A DNA stretch of 64,000 nucleotides from Micromonospora sp. WMMD1128 (GTDB lineage: Bacteria; Actinomycetota; Actinomycetes; Mycobacteriales; Micromonosporaceae), in the NCBI RefSeq assembly GCF_027497235.1, contig NZ_CP114902.1, positions 3,870,001 through 3,934,000 of the forward strand, in the 5' to 3' direction. Positions 17,870 through 28,646 of the stretch are shown one piece after another. Under the pieces are notes generated by a model. The model made no database searches. It was not told where the DNA came from and was given only the letters and a program-made list of their open reading frames with translations. Each line of letters opens with the position of its first letter. The stretch's first letter is position 1. The position numbers were made by a program, and so were the translations under genes.

Positions 17870-17887
17870 TATTTGACGAGTCAACTA
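17870..17887. promoter_or_regulatory. 18-bp palindromic operator candidate before the LLM/FMN reductase operon
   Basis: TATTTGACGAGTCAACTA is an inverted repeat with one mismatched pair and a core TTGAC-GA-GTCAA, in an AT-richer island between the divergent LLM and glycosylase genes. Read on the minus strand it offers a -35-like TTGACT. Size and symmetry suit a MarR- or TetR-type repressor, but no such regulator gene is adjacent. Confidence 0.45.
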
Positions 17888-18030
17888 TTCCGCTGCCCGG
17901 GGCAGACACCCGACCTCCAGCTCGGAGAAATAGCGACATCGGGCACCTCGCAATGCCACCACCTCGGCGTAGTGGAGTCGATCAAGCCGACGCTGGGAAC
18001 ACATCGGGCCCCCGGATACGCTTGCCGGCC

Positions 18031-18651
18031 ATGACGTCGTACCCCTGGCTCGACGCGCCGGCCGCGGAGATCGCAGCCACCGCGCGGACCCTGCTCGGTT
18101 GGACCGTGTCGGCGAACGGCGTCCGCGTCCGGCTCACCGAGGTCGAGGCGTACGCCGGCACCGGGGCGGATCCGGCCTCGCACGCCCACCGTGGGCCGAC
18201 GCCGCGCAACCGGGTCATGTTCGGGCCGGCCGGGCACGTCTACGTGTACTTCGTGTTCGGCATGCACTGGTGCGCGAACATCGTCTGCGGGCGCGACGGC
18301 GAGGCGGCGGCCGTGCTGCTGCGCGCCGGCGCCGTGGTGGACGGGATCGAGACCGCCCGCGAGCGCCGTCCCCGCGCGAGCGACCGGGATCTCGGGCGCG
18401 GGCCGGCCCGGCTGGTCACCGCGCTCGGCCTCGGCCGGGACGCGAACGGCACCTCGGCGGTCGACGGCACCGGACCGCTGCTCCTGGCCGCGCCGGAGAG
18501 CCCGGTCGACCCGGCGCGGATCACCGCCGGCCCCCGGGTCGGTGTCGCCGCCGCGCACGACCTGCCCTGGCGGTTCTGGTTGATCGACGAGCCGAGCGTG
18601 AGCGCCTACCGCCGGCACACCCCGCGCCGCCGCCAACCGGCGGCCCGGTAG
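18031..18651 (+). CDS. DNA-3-methyladenine glycosylase (AAG/MPG family)
   Basis: 206 residues of the AAG family, which excises alkylated purines in base-excision repair. Visible blocks are ATARTLLGWTVSANGVRVRLTEVEAYAG (catalytic Glu in TEVEAY), DPASHAHRGPTPRNRVMFGPAGHVYVYFVFGMHWCANIVC and AVLLRAGAVVDG. A later region LGRGPARLVTALGLGRDANG matches the DNA-contact loop. The ATG at 18031 follows a GGATACG element 11-17 bases upstream without a ribosome binding site, so a leaderless transcript is possible. It is divergent from the LLM operon and followed by a palindromic repeat. Confidence 0.93.
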   Translation: MTSYPWLDAPAAEIAATARTLLGWTVSANGVRVRLTEVEAYAGTGADPASHAHRGPTPRNRVMFGPAGHVYVYFVFGMHWCANIVCGRDGEAAAVLLRAGAVVDGIETARERRPRASDRDLGRGPARLVTALGLGRDANGTSAVDGTGPLLLAAPESPVDPARITAGPRVGVAAAHDLPWRFWLIDEPSVSAYRRHTPRRRQPAAR

Positions 18652-18684
18652 CGGCCCACCACCGCGCCTCACCCCTCCTCGCAC

Positions 18685-18741
18685 TGATCATGAAGTTGGC
18701 GGCATCAAAAGAGATCAACATCGCCGCCAACTTCATGATCA
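18685..18741. repeat. Dispersed palindromic repeat (19-bp arms)
   Basis: Perfect inverted arms TGATCATGAAGTTGGCGGC at 18685-18703 and their reverse complement at 18723-18741, around a 19-base loop. A diverged copy with the same arms is at 59138-59194. The element follows the 3' end of the glycosylase gene and may act as a transcription terminator or a REP-like element. Confidence 0.85.
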
Positions 18742-19029
18742 CCTTTCTCTAGCGATCGTGAGCGGGTTGTGCGGTTGGGTGCTACGGGTGGCGGGGAGGC
18801 TGCGCCTGGTCACTTGTCGAAGCCGTCCACGCAGCCAGTTCGCCCGACCCCACCTGGCCGGGCGGCCGGCCGAGCAGATGATCATGTGCCCCGACCGGCA
18901 GGTGGCGCTCCGAAGCGTCAAGCGTGCGCGCGGCAGTGGCGAAGCGATCTCAGCAACCCCTGCGTGCTCCTGGTGCGTCTCACTCACGGGAGAGCACGGG
19001 GTTACGCACGAATGGCTTTCAACAGGGTG

Positions 19030-19059
19030 TTGACAACAGGCCATTCTCGGGTGTGGGAT
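19030..19059 (+). promoter_or_regulatory. Candidate promoter, possibly leaderless
   Basis: A perfect TTGACA at 19030-19035 is followed 18 bases later by TGGGAT at 19054-19059. Predicted initiation falls at or next to the ATG at 19067, and no ribosome binding site precedes that ATG, so a leaderless mRNA is plausible. The -10 match is only moderate. Confidence 0.4.
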
Positions 19060-19066
19060 TGACGGC

Positions 19067-19492
19067 ATGGTCACCGTGGACAACGACCCGTTCACCGCTC
19101 CGGATGCTGCCCAGGCCCGGGCCCACCGCAACTACGCGGCGCTGCTGCGGATCGCCGAGCGGCACGCCGGCACCAACTCCCGGCGTCGGCGCTACGCGCA
19201 CCCCGACGTGCCCGACGCCTACGAGGCGGCCACGCTGGTGATGGCCCTCGCCGGCGGGGCCGAACTGGACGCGGGCGAGGAACCTGTCGACCAGGCCGAC
19301 CTGATGGCCGCGCTGACCCTGATCCCGCACGTGCGGGCGGAGGTGGACGTGTTGGAGGCCGGGCTGCTCCAGGTGGCCCGCAGCCGAGGCATGACCTGGC
19401 AGGCGATCGCGTTCGGGCTGGGGCTGGGCAGCGCACAGGCGGCCCGGCAGCGCTACGAGCGGCTCACCGTGCGCACCGGCACCGGCGACTGA
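19067..19492 (+). CDS. Small putative DNA-binding protein
   Basis: 141 residues. The N-terminal two thirds are helical (QARAHRNYAALLRIAERHAGTNSRRRRYAHPDVPDAYEAATLVMALAGG, then LIPHVRAEVDVLEAGLLQVAR). The C-terminus, SRGMTWQAIAFGLGLGSAQAARQRYERL, has the spacing of a helix-turn-helix with an Arg-rich recognition helix. No sensor domain is seen. Similar small HTH proteins are widespread in actinomycetes, but I cannot name the family. The gene stands alone behind a candidate leaderless promoter. Confidence 0.7.
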   Translation: MVTVDNDPFTAPDAAQARAHRNYAALLRIAERHAGTNSRRRRYAHPDVPDAYEAATLVMALAGGAELDAGEEPVDQADLMAALTLIPHVRAEVDVLEAGLLQVARSRGMTWQAIAFGLGLGSAQAARQRYERLTVRTGTGD

Positions 19493-19556
19493 CCGGGCCG
19501 ACGAACTGTCACAGCCGCGGGTGAGACTGTGCCGGACGAGGGCACGGGAGGACGCG

Positions 19557-19910
19557 ATGACGCGCGACGAGATGCTTGCCTACTGCCTGGCCAAACCGGG
19601 CGCCTGGCTGGACCGGCCGTGGGAGGCCGACGAGGTGGCGAAGGTGGGCAGCCGGATCTTCGCCTTCCTCGGCGCTCCCGACGGCGAGGCCCGGATCTGG
19701 GTCAAGTGCGGCCCGTCACGCGAGGTGGCCGACGAGTGGCTGCACCGGTTCCCGGACGACGCCCGCCCCTCCCCCTACATCGGCCGGTCCGGCTGGAACG
19801 CGCTGCGCCTGACCGGCGGCATCCCGGACGACGACCTGATCGACGCGGTGGACGGGTCGTACGACGCGGTGGTGGCCAAGCTGCCGAAGCGGGAGCGGCC
19901 GACGGGCTGA
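19557..19910 (+). CDS. MmcQ/YjbR-family protein
   Basis: 117 residues. The sequence follows the YjbR/MmcQ fold: MTRDEMLAYCLAKPGAWLDRPWEADEVAKVGSRIFAFLG, WVKCGPSREVADEWLHRFPD and the typical end YIGRSGWNALRLTGGIPDDDLIDAVDGSYDAVVAKLPKRERP. The fold resembles the MotA/CyaY-like double-wing; some members bind DNA, others have no known role. The ATG at 19557 is chosen because GGGAGGAC lies just upstream, rather than an earlier in-frame ATG. It lies on the same strand as its neighbours but with separate spacing of 60-64 bases on each side. Confidence 0.85.
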   Translation: MTRDEMLAYCLAKPGAWLDRPWEADEVAKVGSRIFAFLGAPDGEARIWVKCGPSREVADEWLHRFPDDARPSPYIGRSGWNALRLTGGIPDDDLIDAVDGSYDAVVAKLPKRERPTG

Positions 19911-19969
19911 GGTTCCGATCCGGCCCGGGCCGGGCGGCGAACCGGGGCGCGCGACTCTATCCTCGTTCC

Positions 19970-20914
19970 GTGCCGTACGCCGACCTCACCTTCGCGCAAT
20001 GGAACGACCTGCCCGACGACGCGGCTCGCCGGGTCGCGGCAGGAATCGCGGACCGGCACGGCCTCACCCCGCTGGGCCTGGAGGTAAGGGCCTACGTGGG
20101 GCGTTCGCACCGGGTGGCCCGGTTCGACCGCGATGGAATGCGGTTCGCTCTCGTCCCCGGCGGGCGGCCGACGCTCGGTTACGACGGGTCGCGCTTCCGG
20201 CCCGACTCCGGCCAGTCGGCCGACTACGCCGAGAGCGCCGACGAGTACGGCCTGCCGCCGCTGAACGAGTTCGTCGACGCGATGACGACGCCGGAACGGG
20301 TAACGGAGCTGCCCGCGATGCTGGTGGCGGTGGACGCGTACGACCCCTGCCAGATCCTGCTGGAGCCGGACGACCCCCGGGTCCGCGAACTGGTCGCCAC
20401 GGTCGAGCCAGGCATCGGCGGGAGGAGGACCTTCGAACCCGACGGCGGGCTGCACGTCGAGTTCGACCGGGCCGGGCGGGTGACTCGGGCCCGGCTGACA
20501 CGGCAGGTCTCCTACGACGAGGCGATGGCCGGGATCGAGAGCCTCGGCCTGCGGACGGCCACACCGGACGAGTGGGAGTGGGCGTGCGGGGCCGGCGCGG
20601 CGACGTTGTTCCGCTGGGGCGACGACCACCCCGTTGACGCCTATCCGTCCAGTCTCCGGGTCGGGCCGCACCGGGAAGAGAATCTGTGGGGCCTGGCAAT
20701 CGGGCAGGATCCCTACCGGCAGGAGGCGACGACCGAGCCGACGGTGGTGTGCGGCGGCGACGGTGGGGGTGCCACGTGCGGCGGCAGCGGCTTCTTCCTG
20801 GGCTGGCTTACCCTCGCGACCGCCTACCGGGACGACGACTTCGGCCGCTGGTTCGCCTCGGACGACGGGTACGCCGACGAGATCCTCACCCGGCCGGTCA
20901 TCGAGCTGAGCTGA
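19970..20914 (+). CDS. Uncharacterised protein with a SUMF1-like C-terminal segment
   Basis: 314 residues from GTG 19970. The N-terminal part (LTFAQWNDLPDDAARRVAAGIADRHGL..., RFALVPGGRPTLGYDG) and the central block VTELPAMLVAVDAYDP are not recognised with certainty. Residues ~185-290 (SYDEAMAGIESLGLRTATPDEWEWACGAGAATLFRWGDD, then a Gly-rich stretch GGDGGGATCGGSGFFLGWLTLATAYRDDD) resemble the formylglycine-generating enzyme/SUMF1 fold. Catalytic cysteine spacing of true FGE is not evident. TATCCT at 19958-19963 is placed so that transcription would start at the GTG, suggesting a leaderless mRNA. Confidence 0.7.
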   Translation: MPYADLTFAQWNDLPDDAARRVAAGIADRHGLTPLGLEVRAYVGRSHRVARFDRDGMRFALVPGGRPTLGYDGSRFRPDSGQSADYAESADEYGLPPLNEFVDAMTTPERVTELPAMLVAVDAYDPCQILLEPDDPRVRELVATVEPGIGGRRTFEPDGGLHVEFDRAGRVTRARLTRQVSYDEAMAGIESLGLRTATPDEWEWACGAGAATLFRWGDDHPVDAYPSSLRVGPHREENLWGLAIGQDPYRQEATTEPTVVCGGDGGGATCGGSGFFLGWLTLATAYRDDDFGRWFASDDGYADEILTRPVIELS

Positions 20915-20984
20915 CCGGCCGATCCGGCTGGCGGAGGCGGGCGCCCGAACGGCGGGGTGCGCTGCCGTGCCAGAATCCCGAGCC

Positions 20985-21191
20985 GTGTCCCACCCACCCT
21001 TACAGCCGTACCCGCCCACGCCCGGCGGGGGCACGCCTCTCGTCGCGTACCCCGTCCGATCGCGCCAGCTGCCGATGACGGCGTTGGCCATCCATCAACC
21101 AGGCACGCGGCCAGGGCAGCATCAGCGGGTCGGCCGAGTCATAACCGAATTCGTGGAGCTGTTCACCGACATGAAATTAAAGCAGCACTGA
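20985..21191 (+). pseudogene. Probable decayed gene remnant with Pro-rich N-terminus
   Basis: A 68-codon frame from GTG 20985 begins VSHPPLQPYPPTPGGGTPLVAYPVRSRQLPMTALA, which is how actinobacterial small Pro-rich-plus-membrane-helix (DUF4190-like) proteins start. The expected hydrophobic helices never follow; instead the frame runs into lower-GC sequence and stops. About 20 bases later a second frame reads VRDAADQFMENATTTVT and stops at 21252, resembling a genuine protein C-terminus. The two pieces look like ends of one or two genes with the middle lost. CAGAAT at 20971-20976 may be the old -10 element. This is pattern-based inference. Confidence 0.35.
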
Positions 21192-21267
21192 ACCGCAAGT
21201 ACGGGATGCGGCCGATCAGTTCATGGAGAACGCGACGACGACTGTCACCTGAGCGCGTACGAAGCTT

Positions 21268-21300
21268 GTCCGGGGCGGGCGGCGGGCACCCGCCCCGGAC
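21268..21300. terminator. GC-rich hairpin downstream of argH
   Basis: Inverted arms GTCCGGGGCGGG (21268-21279) and CCCGCCCCGGAC (21289-21300) with a nine-base loop, ten bases past the argH stop on the minus strand. There is no T-run, as is usual in high-GC actinobacteria. Confidence 0.65.
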
Positions 21301-21309
21301 ACGGTGTAC

Positions 21310-22785
21310 TCAACGGGGAACGACCTGCTCGGCGGCCCAGTCCCGCCAACCGGCCAGCTTGTCCGCGGCGGCGGCGAGCTGGTCGGCGACCGGCCCGGGG
21401 CCGGTGGAGCCGGGGGTGATGCGCGCGGCCAGGGCCGAGCGCACCGACAGCACGTCGCGCACCGACGGGTCCAGGTGCTCGCTCACCGCGGCCAAGTCGG
21501 CGTCGGAGACCTCGTCCAGCTCGCACTCCCGGGCCGCGCAGAGCGCCACCAGCTTGCCGGTGATCTCGTGTGCGTCGCGGAACGGCACGTGCCGGCGGAC
21601 CAGCCAGTCGGCGACCTCGGTGGCGAGGGAGAAGCCCGACGGGGCGGTGGCCGCGAGCCGGTCCACCCGGACCGTCATCGTGGAGATCATCCCGGCCAGC
21701 GCGGGGAGCAGCAGCTCAAGCGTGTCGACCGCGTCGAACGCCGGCTCCTTGTCCTCCTGCATGTCCCGGTCGTAGGTCATCGGCAGGCCCTTGAGCATGG
21801 TGAGCACGCTCATCAGGCCGCCGACCAGCCGGCCGGACTTGCCGCGGGCCAGCTCGGCGATGTCCGCGTTCTTCTTCTGCGGCATAATCGACGAGCCGGT
21901 GGCGAACGAGTCGTCGAGCTCGACCCAGCCGAACTCCTGCGACGTCCAGAGAACCACCTCCTCGCCGAGGCGGGACAGGTGCACGCCGGTCATCGCGGTG
22001 ACGAAGAGGAACTCGGCCACGAAGTCTCGGTCGGCCACCGCGTCCATCGAGTTGGCGAACGAGGTGCGGAAGCCCAGCTCCTTGGCGACCGCCACCGGGT
22101 CCAGCGGCAGCCCCGAGCCGGCCAGCGCGCCGGCGCCGAGCGGGCTGATCGCGGTCCGCTCGTCCCAGTCGCGCAGCCGCTCCAGGTCGCGCAGCAGCGG
22201 CTGCACGTGGGCGAGCAGCCAGTGCCCGAACGTCACCGGCTGGGCGTGTTGCAGGTGGGTCATGCCCGGCGCGGCGGTGTCCACGTGCCGCTCCGCCTGC
22301 TCGACGAGCGCCTCGGCCAGCTCGACCAGCCGGGCGGCCACCCCGCGGGCGTGGTCGCGCAGATAGAGCCGCAGGTCGGTGGCGACCTGGTCGTTGCGGG
22401 AGCGGCCGGCGCGCAGCTTGCCGCCGAGGCTGCCCAGGCGTTCCAGCAGGCCGCGCTCCAGGGCGGTGTGCACGTCCTCGTCGTCGATGGTGGGACGGAA
22501 CGCCCCGGAGGCGCAGGCGGCCTCCAGGTCGTCCAGCGCGGCCAGCATCCGCCCGAGTTCGTCCGGGTCGAGCAGGCCGGCGCCGGCGAGGACCCGGGCG
22601 TGCGCCCGGGAGCCGGCGATATCGTACGGGGCGAGGCGCCAGTCGAACTGGACGCTCACCGACAGCCGCGCGAGCGCCTCGGCGGGACCGCCGGCGAACC
22701 GGCCTCCCCAGAGGCTCGTCCGGTTGGTGGCGGCGCTGTTCTCGGTCAGGCTCTTGTCGTCCACCCCACCCATTGTGGTGGTCAC
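21310..22785 (-). CDS. argH: Argininosuccinate lyase
   Basis: Last step of arginine synthesis: argininosuccinate to arginine and fumarate. 491 residues of the fumarase/aspartase superfamily. Visible are TSLWGGRFAGGPAEALARLSVSVQFD at the start, DVHTALERGL, the GMTHLQHAQPVTFGHWLLAH block, and the superfamily signature GSSIMPQKKNAD with the flexible catalytic serine loop. The GTG at 22785 is chosen because AGGAGGT lies seven bases upstream. It ends the arg cluster; argR precedes it by 52 bases, and argG, which commonly lies between them, is absent. Confidence 0.97.
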   Translation of the reverse strand: MTTTMGGVDDKSLTENSAATNRTSLWGGRFAGGPAEALARLSVSVQFDWRLAPYDIAGSRAHARVLAGAGLLDPDELGRMLAALDDLEAACASGAFRPTIDDEDVHTALERGLLERLGSLGGKLRAGRSRNDQVATDLRLYLRDHARGVAARLVELAEALVEQAERHVDTAAPGMTHLQHAQPVTFGHWLLAHVQPLLRDLERLRDWDERTAISPLGAGALAGSGLPLDPVAVAKELGFRTSFANSMDAVADRDFVAEFLFVTAMTGVHLSRLGEEVVLWTSQEFGWVELDDSFATGSSIMPQKKNADIAELARGKSGRLVGGLMSVLTMLKGLPMTYDRDMQEDKEPAFDAVDTLELLLPALAGMISTMTVRVDRLAATAPSGFSLATEVADWLVRRHVPFRDAHEITGKLVALCAARECELDEVSDADLAAVSEHLDPSVRDVLSVRSALAARITPGSTGPGPVADQLAAAADKLAGWRDWAAEQVVPR

Positions 22786-22837
22786 GGCCGCACCTCCTGC
22801 CACCGGGCGTACCGTCCGACGCCGTCGACCCGCTCGG

Positions 22838-26385
<3,548 letters not shown>

Positions 26386-26389
<4 letters not shown>

Positions 26390-27558
26390 GACGAGTACGC
26401 CGAGTTCTCGTGCACGTACCCGTGCGACAGGTCGTTGGTCCAGATGGTCGCGGCCTCGCCACCGGCGTGCAGGTCGATCCGGATGGTGACGTCACGGCCG
26501 GTGAGGTCCACCTTGGCGCGGTCCTCGGCGGCGGCGCCGCCCCGGCACACCCAGATGCCGTTGACCGCGACGTCGACCTCGTCCGGCTCGAACGCGGCGG
26601 CGGTGGTGCCGACGGCGGCGAGGATCCGGCCCCAGTTCGGGTCGTTGCCGAACAACGCGGTCTTGACCAGGTTGTTGCGGGCGACCGCGCGGCCCACCTC
26701 GACGGCGTCGTCCTCGCTCGCCGCGCCGACCACGTCGATCGCGATCTGCTTGGTCGCCCCCTCCGCGTCGGAGAGGAGCTGCTGGGTCAGGTCGTGGCAG
26801 GCGGCGGTGACCGCGGCGGCCAGCTCGGCCGCGGTCGGCTCGATGCCGGAGGCGCCGCTGGCCAGCAGCAGCACGGTGTCGTTCGTGGACATGCACCCGT
26901 CGGAGTCGATCCGGTCGAAGGTGACCCGGGTGGCGGCCCGTAGCGCGGCGTCGAGCGCGTCCGGCCCGGCCACCGCGTCGGTGGTGAGCACGCAGAGCAT
27001 GGTGGCCATGGCGGGCGCCAGCATCCCGGCGCCCTTCGCCATCCCGCCGACGGTCCAGCCACCGCCGCGCGTCACGGTGGTCTTGGGCCGGGTGTCCGTG
27101 GTCATGATCGCCTCGGCGGCCGGCAGCCCGCCGTCGCGGGACAGGCCGCGCACCGCGTCGCGTACGCCGGGTAGCAGTTTCGGCATCGGCAGCCGCTCGC
27201 CGATCAGGCCGGTGGAGCAGACCGCGACCTCGCCGGCGCCGACGATCAGCCGGGCGCTGCCGGCGGTGAGCGCGGCGGCGGTGTGCTCGGCGGTGGCGTG
27301 GGTGTCCTGGAAGCCGGCCGGGCCGGTGCAGGCGTTCGCGCCGCCGGAGTTGAGCACCACGGCGCGGACCACGCCGCCGTGCACGACACGCTGGGTCCAG
27401 AGCACCGGGGCGGCCTTCACCCGGTTGGCGGTGAAGACGCCGGCGACACCGGCGTCCGGGCCGTCGTTGACGACCAGGGCGACGTCGGCGGCGCCGGAGG
27501 GCTTGAGGCCGGCGGCGACGCCGGCGGCGCGGAATCCACGGGGAGCGGTGACGGTCAT
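26386..27558 (-). CDS. argJ: Glutamate N-acetyltransferase / amino-acid acetyltransferase
   Basis: 390 residues. Recycles the acetyl group from N-acetylornithine to glutamate; some homologues also use acetyl-CoA. The self-cleavage and nucleophile site lies in [21 protein letters not shown] (cleavage before Thr of the ATML motif yields alpha and beta chains). Other family blocks are [26 protein letters not shown] and [15 protein letters not shown]. The ATG at 27558 overlaps the argC stop by four bases; longer in-frame extensions would run into argC. Confidence 0.97.
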
Positions 27559-28556
27559 GGGGCGACTCCGAAGACGGACAGGCCGGTGGTCTCGGGGAGG
27601 CCGGCCATCAGGTTGGCGTTCTGCACGGCCTGACCGGCCGCGCCCTTGCCCAGGTTGTCGATGGCGCTGACCACGATCACCCGCCCCGAGTCGACGTCCA
27701 CGGTCGTCTGGAGGTGGCAGGCGTTCGAGCCGGCGGTGGCGGCGGTGTGCGGCCACGACCCGTCGGGCAGCAGGTGCACGAAGGGCTCGTCGGCGTAGGC
27801 GGCGGCCAGCACCGCGCGCGGGTCGGCGTCGCCGGTCGGCAGCGCGGTGACGGTGGCCAGGATGCCCCGGGGCATGGGGGCGAGCACCGGCGTGAACGAC
27901 AGCCCGGTCGCGCCGGTGGCCTGCTTGATCTCGGGCACGTGCTGGTGCGCGCCCACCTTGTAGGGGGACAGGTCGCCCATCACCTCGCTGCCGAGCAGGT
28001 GCGCCTTGGCGGCCCGGCCGGCGCCGGAGGTGCCGGAGGCGGCGACCACCACCACGTCGTCGGGGCGTACCGCGCCGGCGGCGATCAGCGGGGCCAGCGC
28101 CAGCGTGGTCGCGACCGCGTAGCAGCCGGTGTTGGCCACCCGCCGGGCCGCCGCGATCCCGCCACGCGCGCCGGGTAGCTCGGGCAGCCCGTAGGCCCAG
28201 GCGCCGGCGTGCGCGCCGCCGTAGTAGCGGGACCAGGCGTCCGCGTCGTGCAGCCGGTGGTCGGCGCCGAGGTCGACCACCTTGACGGTGTCGGGGAGGG
28301 CCGCGGCGAGGGCCGCCGACTGGCCGTGCGGCAGGGCCAGGAAGACCAGGTCCGCGTCGGCGAGCGCCGCCGGGTCGGTCGCCCCGAGCACCAGGTCCAG
28401 GCCGGCGAGCTGCGGGTGTACGGCGGCGACGGGCTGGCCGGCCTGGCTGTGCGCGGTGGCGGCGACCAGCTCGAACTCGGGGTGGCCGGCGAGCAGGCGC
28501 AGCAGTTCGCCACCGGCGTACCCGCTCGCCCCGGCCACCGCTACTCGAATGCCCAT
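27555..28556 (-). CDS. argC: N-acetyl-gamma-glutamyl-phosphate reductase
   Basis: 333 residues. NADPH-dependent reduction of N-acetylglutamyl phosphate. The Rossmann start MGIRVAVAGASGYAGGELLRLLAGHP and the catalytic cysteine block RRVANTGCYAVATTLALAPL are clear, with LGSEVMGDLSPYKVGAHQHVPEIKQ further on. It is the first gene of the arg cluster: GGAGG lies five bases before the ATG, and an ArgR-type palindrome overlaps that site. In many actinobacteria pheT precedes argC directly; here a RiPP cluster lies between them. Confidence 0.97.
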   Translation of the reverse strand: MGIRVAVAGASGYAGGELLRLLAGHPEFELVAATAHSQAGQPVAAVHPQLAGLDLVLGATDPAALADADLVFLALPHGQSAALAAALPDTVKVVDLGADHRLHDADAWSRYYGGAHAGAWAYGLPELPGARGGIAAARRVANTGCYAVATTLALAPLIAAGAVRPDDVVVVAASGTSGAGRAAKAHLLGSEVMGDLSPYKVGAHQHVPEIKQATGATGLSFTPVLAPMPRGILATVTALPTGDADPRAVLAAAYADEPFVHLLPDGSWPHTAATAGSNACHLQTTVDVDSGRVIVVSAIDNLGKGAAGQAVQNANLMAGLPETTGLSVFGVAP

Positions 28557-28564
28557 ACTAACCT

Positions 28565-28612
28565 CCGCATGAATATGCGGTAACTTTAGCAGCGCAGGCG
28601 GTGATCATGCAA
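28565..28612 (-). promoter_or_regulatory. argC promoter with ArgR operator (ARG box)
   Basis: On the minus strand, TTGCAT (28607-28612) and TAAAGT (28583-28588) are spaced by 18 bases as -35 and -10. Immediately downstream, CCGCATATTCATGCGG (28565-28580) is a palindrome with CCGCAT/ATGCGG arms that resembles ARG boxes and overlaps the argC ribosome binding site. Binding here would block both initiation of transcription and translation start. A second TGCA-containing segment around 28606-28626 may be another half-site. Confidence 0.6.
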
Positions 28613-28646
28613 GGTTATACGGTGCACCGCATGATGCTTCGGTCGC

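Larger units (their letters stand above)
18652..19066. other. 415-base intergenic region
   Basis: Holds a dispersed palindromic repeat at 18685-18741 and a candidate promoter at 19030-19059. Between these, 18745-19025, I see no coding frame with a ribosome binding site, no tRNA and no long hairpin. Confidence 0.6.
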
